From: Haloferax mediterranei ATCC 33500
GTDB taxonomy: Archaea > Halobacteriota > Halobacteria > Halobacteriales > Haloferacaceae
DNA: 64,000 nucleotides
Reading direction: 5' to 3'
Assembly (NCBI RefSeq): GCF_000306765.2
Contig: NC_017941.2
Location: 2,480,001-2,544,000 of the forward strand
Part shown: piece after piece, positions 61,173 through 64,000 of the stretch
Layout of the letters: every line of letters begins with the position of its first letter
How positions within the stretch are numbered: position 1 is the first letter of the stretch
Translations under genes and position numbers: made by a program
Notes under the pieces: generated by a model
Told to the model about the DNA's origin: nothing
The model's database searches: none
Seen by the model: only the letters and a program-made list of their open reading frames with translations

Positions 61173-64000
61173 GTGTCTTCGCACACACCGAAACAGTCAG
61201 CACTCAGTCGCACTGTAACGGTGCTATTGGTGTTAGTGCTCACAACCGCAATGCTCCCCACAGGCGTGGCGAGCGCGGCGGCGGACACTGACATCACTGC
61301 ACTCGAAACCACCAATCAGTTCGCGATGGACGAAGCCGCCGGACCAGCCGACGTGTCCATCACCGAACTCCAGTCGAATACGACCGATGGCGACGCCTCG
61401 GCCTACGAAGGTCAGGTCGTCAACACCTCGGGAACCGTCACAGCAACCAACGCCAATGGCTTCTTCTTGCAGGACGCGTCCGCGGACGATGTTCAGCACA
61501 GCGGCGTGTACGTCTACACCGGCGGCGCGCCGAGTGTCGCACCCGGCGATGTCGTGGACGTGGAAGCTCCCGTAAAGGAGTACAACGGACTCACGGAACT
61601 CGACCTGACGGGCGACAACGCCACGGTGTCGACGACCGGCAGTGAGTCCGTCCCTGAAGCGACGCCCATCTCCACGGCGGACGCCGCACAGGAAGCCTAC
61701 GAGGGCGTCTTCGTCAACGTGACCGACCTCGAAGTCACGAAAACGCCCGGCCAGTACGGCGAGTGGGCAGTCACCGACGGCTCGTCAGCCATCGCCGTGG
61801 ACGACAAGACGACCGGCGACGAGACCACGCCGAGCGAGAATGGAAGCACCATCGACGCCATCGAAGGCCCGGTGTTCTACAGCTTCGGCGCGTTCAAGCT
61901 TCAGCCTGCGACCGTTTCGAACCTGACCGCCCCGGGAACCGGCGGCGGCGATGGCGGCGACGGGGGAAGCGGAGACGGTTCCGATAACACCACGAGTCCG
62001 AACGAGACGACGATTACGCTCGTCGGCTACAACGACATCGGCAAGGCCGCGGCCGGTTCGGGCGACGACGAACTCGGCCGGATGATTACGCTCATCGAAC
62101 AACAGCGCGCCAACGCGGACGGTCCCGTGTTCGTCGCCGGCGGCGGCGACGAACTGAGTCCGCACGCCCTCCGCAACTACGACGGCCTCGACAAGCCCTA
62201 CGAACCGCCGGTAACGGCGCTGAACCTCATCAACCCCGACGCTGAGGTCGTCCAGAATCACGAACTCGACTACGACGAAGACGCCGGGGCCAACGACTTC
62301 GCCGTCTTCGAAGCAATCTCCAACGAATCCACCTACCCGTGGTTGCTCGCCAACGTGGTTCACGAGGACACCGGCAAGAACCTCCCAGGAACCCAGAACT
62401 ACACCGTCGTCGAGCGCGACGGTGTCCGCGTCGGCTTCTTCGGACTCACCGACGAGGCTATCAACGCCAAGACAGACGGCGTCATGGAGCGCAACGGCTA
62501 CAAAGTCCTCGACCCGACGACGGCCGCACAGCGGACGACGAACACCCTCCGCAACGAGGAGAACGTCGATGTCGTCGTCGCGCTCGCGCCGCTCGGCATT
62601 CCGGACTCGAAGCAACTCGCACGGGACGTCGACGGGATGGACGCGCTCATCTCCGGCGACGACCACCAGCGTTACTCCCCGCAGCAGACCGACGGCGTCC
62701 TCATCGGCGAGACGAGCGGGAAGGCAAGCGCCATCATGTCGATGAAGCTCACCGTCGAAGACGGCACAGTCACCGATTCGTCGGGCGAACTTGTCGACGT
62801 GACGACCAACACGTCCCGCAACGAGACGTGGAAGAACTACATCAACCCGCTCCGCGAGGAGTACCTCAACACGAAGCTCGCAACGGCGGTCATGCCGGAA
62901 CACACGGGTGTCGGCTCTAGCTACACCGACGACTCCGCCACGGGCCACCTCGTCACTGACGGGGTTCGAAATTACACCGGCGCTGACGTGGCCGTGACGA
63001 ACGCCGGCGGCATCCGTGACACGCTCTACCCGACCGACAAATACGGCGCGGGTGAGACGTTCAACATCACCCGCGGGATGGTCACCTCGACTCACTCGTT
63101 CGGAAACACCATCGTCGTCGTGGAAGTGACGGGCGCGGAACTCCGCGAGGTCGTCAAGAGCCAAATCACGCCGCTCGGTATGGAGAACCAGTACGGCACA
63201 CAAACCCAAGAACAGGTAAGCGGCGTCACCTTCGAATGGGTTCCGCACTCCGACAGCGCGTCCCCAAGTGAGGGCGATGCGACCGTACAGGACCTCACGG
63301 TGAACGGCGAACCCGTCAACGACTCCGAGACGTACACGCTCGCAGTCAACTCCTACATCGCCGACGGCGGCAGTAGCTACCCACTCGCCGACGCTCCGCG
63401 CGTGAAGGTGTACAACGAGACGACGATGGCCGAAGGTGTCATCGGCTACCTCCAGAACCGAAGCACAATCGAAGCCGTCGAAGTCGATACCGAGTCCGAC
63501 GACCGGATGCGCCGCGTCGACACGGTCGTCGACGCCTCAGCAGTCGACATGTCCGCATCGAACGGCCAGACGCCGTTCACCATCGACGCCCCCTCGCGTG
63601 TGACCGGCGTCGACGGCGCGGCAGCGTTCGCCGACCGCAACGGTACGTACGTCACGACGACGAACGTCACCTACGACGGCCAGTCCGGTACGGTGACTGT
63701 GACGGTCCCGACTGACGAATTGGCCGCCTTCGAGACGGCCCCGCTCGCGCCTAACTCGGGTATCGACCTCTACGTCGACTACACCGACAGCGAGTATTCG
63801 AGTCAGTACGAGAACTTCGACACCGCAGTGTTGAATGTCGACCTCGAAACCGGGTCGCCGACGCCGACACCGTCGCAGTCGGTCGCGCTCGCCATCGGAG
63901 ACAGCGACGGACCCGTCCCGCTCGGCGACGAACGGGAATTCGAAATCACCGCAAGCGACGTCGAGCAGGGCATCGGTGCCTACGAAATGACGGTGACGGT
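61173..64000 (+). CDS. Secreted 5'-nucleotidase-like protein, truncated by window end
   Basis: The frame opens at a GTG (61173) with signal peptide TVTVLLVLVLTTAMLPTGVA and stays open to the window end (≥942 residues). After an OB-like domain (~50-250; YEGQVVNTSGTVTATNANGF) comes a metallophosphoesterase-like domain (~285-530) and a 5'-nucleotidase C-terminal domain (~565-760; VTNAGGIRDTLYPTDKYGAG, YIADGGSSYPL). Usual metal motifs are altered: D-x-H-G reads NDIGK (~288), GNHE reads QNHE (~361), TH-L-G reads APLG and GHSH reads GDDH (~494). The substrate-domain motifs are intact. Catalysis may be lost or different. The upstream sequence has no ATG in frame. Confidence 0.82.
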   Translation, partial: MSSHTPKQSALSRTVTVLLVLVLTTAMLPTGVASAAADTDITALETTNQFAMDEAAGPADVSITELQSNTTDGDASAYEGQVVNTSGTVTATNANGFFLQDASADDVQHSGVYVYTGGAPSVAPGDVVDVEAPVKEYNGLTELDLTGDNATVSTTGSESVPEATPISTADAAQEAYEGVFVNVTDLEVTKTPGQYGEWAVTDGSSAIAVDDKTTGDETTPSENGSTIDAIEGPVFYSFGAFKLQPATVSNLTAPGTGGGDGGDGGSGDGSDNTTSPNETTITLVGYNDIGKAAAGSGDDELGRMITLIEQQRANADGPVFVAGGGDELSPHALRNYDGLDKPYEPPVTALNLINPDAEVVQNHELDYDEDAGANDFAVFEAISNESTYPWLLANVVHEDTGKNLPGTQNYTVVERDGVRVGFFGLTDEAINAKTDGVMERNGYKVLDPTTAAQRTTNTLRNEENVDVVVALAPLGIPDSKQLARDVDGMDALISGDDHQRYSPQQTDGVLIGETSGKASAIMSMKLTVEDGTVTDSSGELVDVTTNTSRNETWKNYINPLREEYLNTKLATAVMPEHTGVGSSYTDDSATGHLVTDGVRNYTGADVAVTNAGGIRDTLYPTDKYGAGETFNITRGMVTSTHSFGNTIVVVEVTGAELREVVKSQITPLGMENQYGTQTQEQVSGVTFEWVPHSDSASPSEGDATVQDLTVNGEPVNDSETYTLAVNSYIADGGSSYPLADAPRVKVYNETTMAEGVIGYLQNRSTIEAVEVDTESDDRMRRVDTVVDASAVDMSASNGQTPFTIDAPSRVTGVDGAAAFADRNGTYVTTTNVTYDGQSGTVTVTVPTDELAAFETAPLAPNSGIDLYVDYTDSEYSSQYENFDTAVLNVDLETGSPTPTPSQSVALAIGDSDGPVPLGDEREFEITASDVEQGIGAYEMTVT

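Overview
The window is from a halophilic archaeon (class Halobacteria), probably of the Haloferax type; the genus is an inference. The signs are a strong G/C bias at third codon positions, very acidic proteins, a TATA-binding protein, a Cdc6/Orc1 initiator, Tat signal peptides, a PGF-CTERM anchor, a bacterio-opsin-activator-type HTH protein, and many TATA boxes 25-30 bases before start codons (leaderless promoters).

Layout. 1-16 kb: the end of bluB; a membrane-free chemotaxis transducer fused to a solute-binding domain; TBP; an oxidoreductase; an aminotransferase / IclR regulator / NhaC group that shares a GTTTG-N7-CAAAC operator-like site; an HTH-10 regulator; UspA; an MgtC-family membrane protein; and a phosphonate-type ABC transporter (phnD-C-E-E). 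16-24.6 kb: a strongly foldable non-coding stretch, a low-complexity surface protein, a PAS-GAF histidine kinase, an arylsulfotransferase-like protein and an acyl-CoA synthetase. 24.6-33.6 kb: a visibly A+T-rich glycan island (sulfatase-like, GT4, polytopic membrane protein, flippase, DUF354, GT2, nucleotide-sugar dehydrogenase) inside G+C-rich DNA. 33.6-43.8 kb: a sugar nucleotidyltransferase, glmS, two membrane genes, an orc1/cdc6 gene preceded by five inverted copies of a 22-base element around an A+T-rich core (a candidate replication origin), an epimerase and a second alkaline-phosphatase-superfamily enzyme. 44-54 kb: cell-surface proteins (Thr-Pro-rich PGF-pre-PGF protein, 1333-residue surface protein, PGF-CTERM protein, Tat subtilase with dockerin). 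54-64 kb: glmU, an acidic modular protein, a GbsR/MarR regulon with a shared palindrome, glmM, and a 5'-nucleotidase-like secreted protein cut off by the window end.

How the genes fit. GlmS, GlmM and GlmU, all here but unlinked, give the UDP-GlcNAc route. The island, the epimerase and the dehydrogenase probably make and move a lipid-linked surface glycan; no AglB oligosaccharyltransferase is in the window. Likely acceptors are the sequon-rich surface proteins.

Items most worth a second look: the transducer-binding-protein fusion (586-3126), the inverted-repeat origin at orc1 (38027-38520), short leader ORFs overlapping the starts of mgtC (11194-11280) and nhaC (8127-8312), the folded RNA candidate (16752-16910), the paired GbsR palindromes (57056, 58360), and the 5'-nucleotidase homologue with lost metal ligands.
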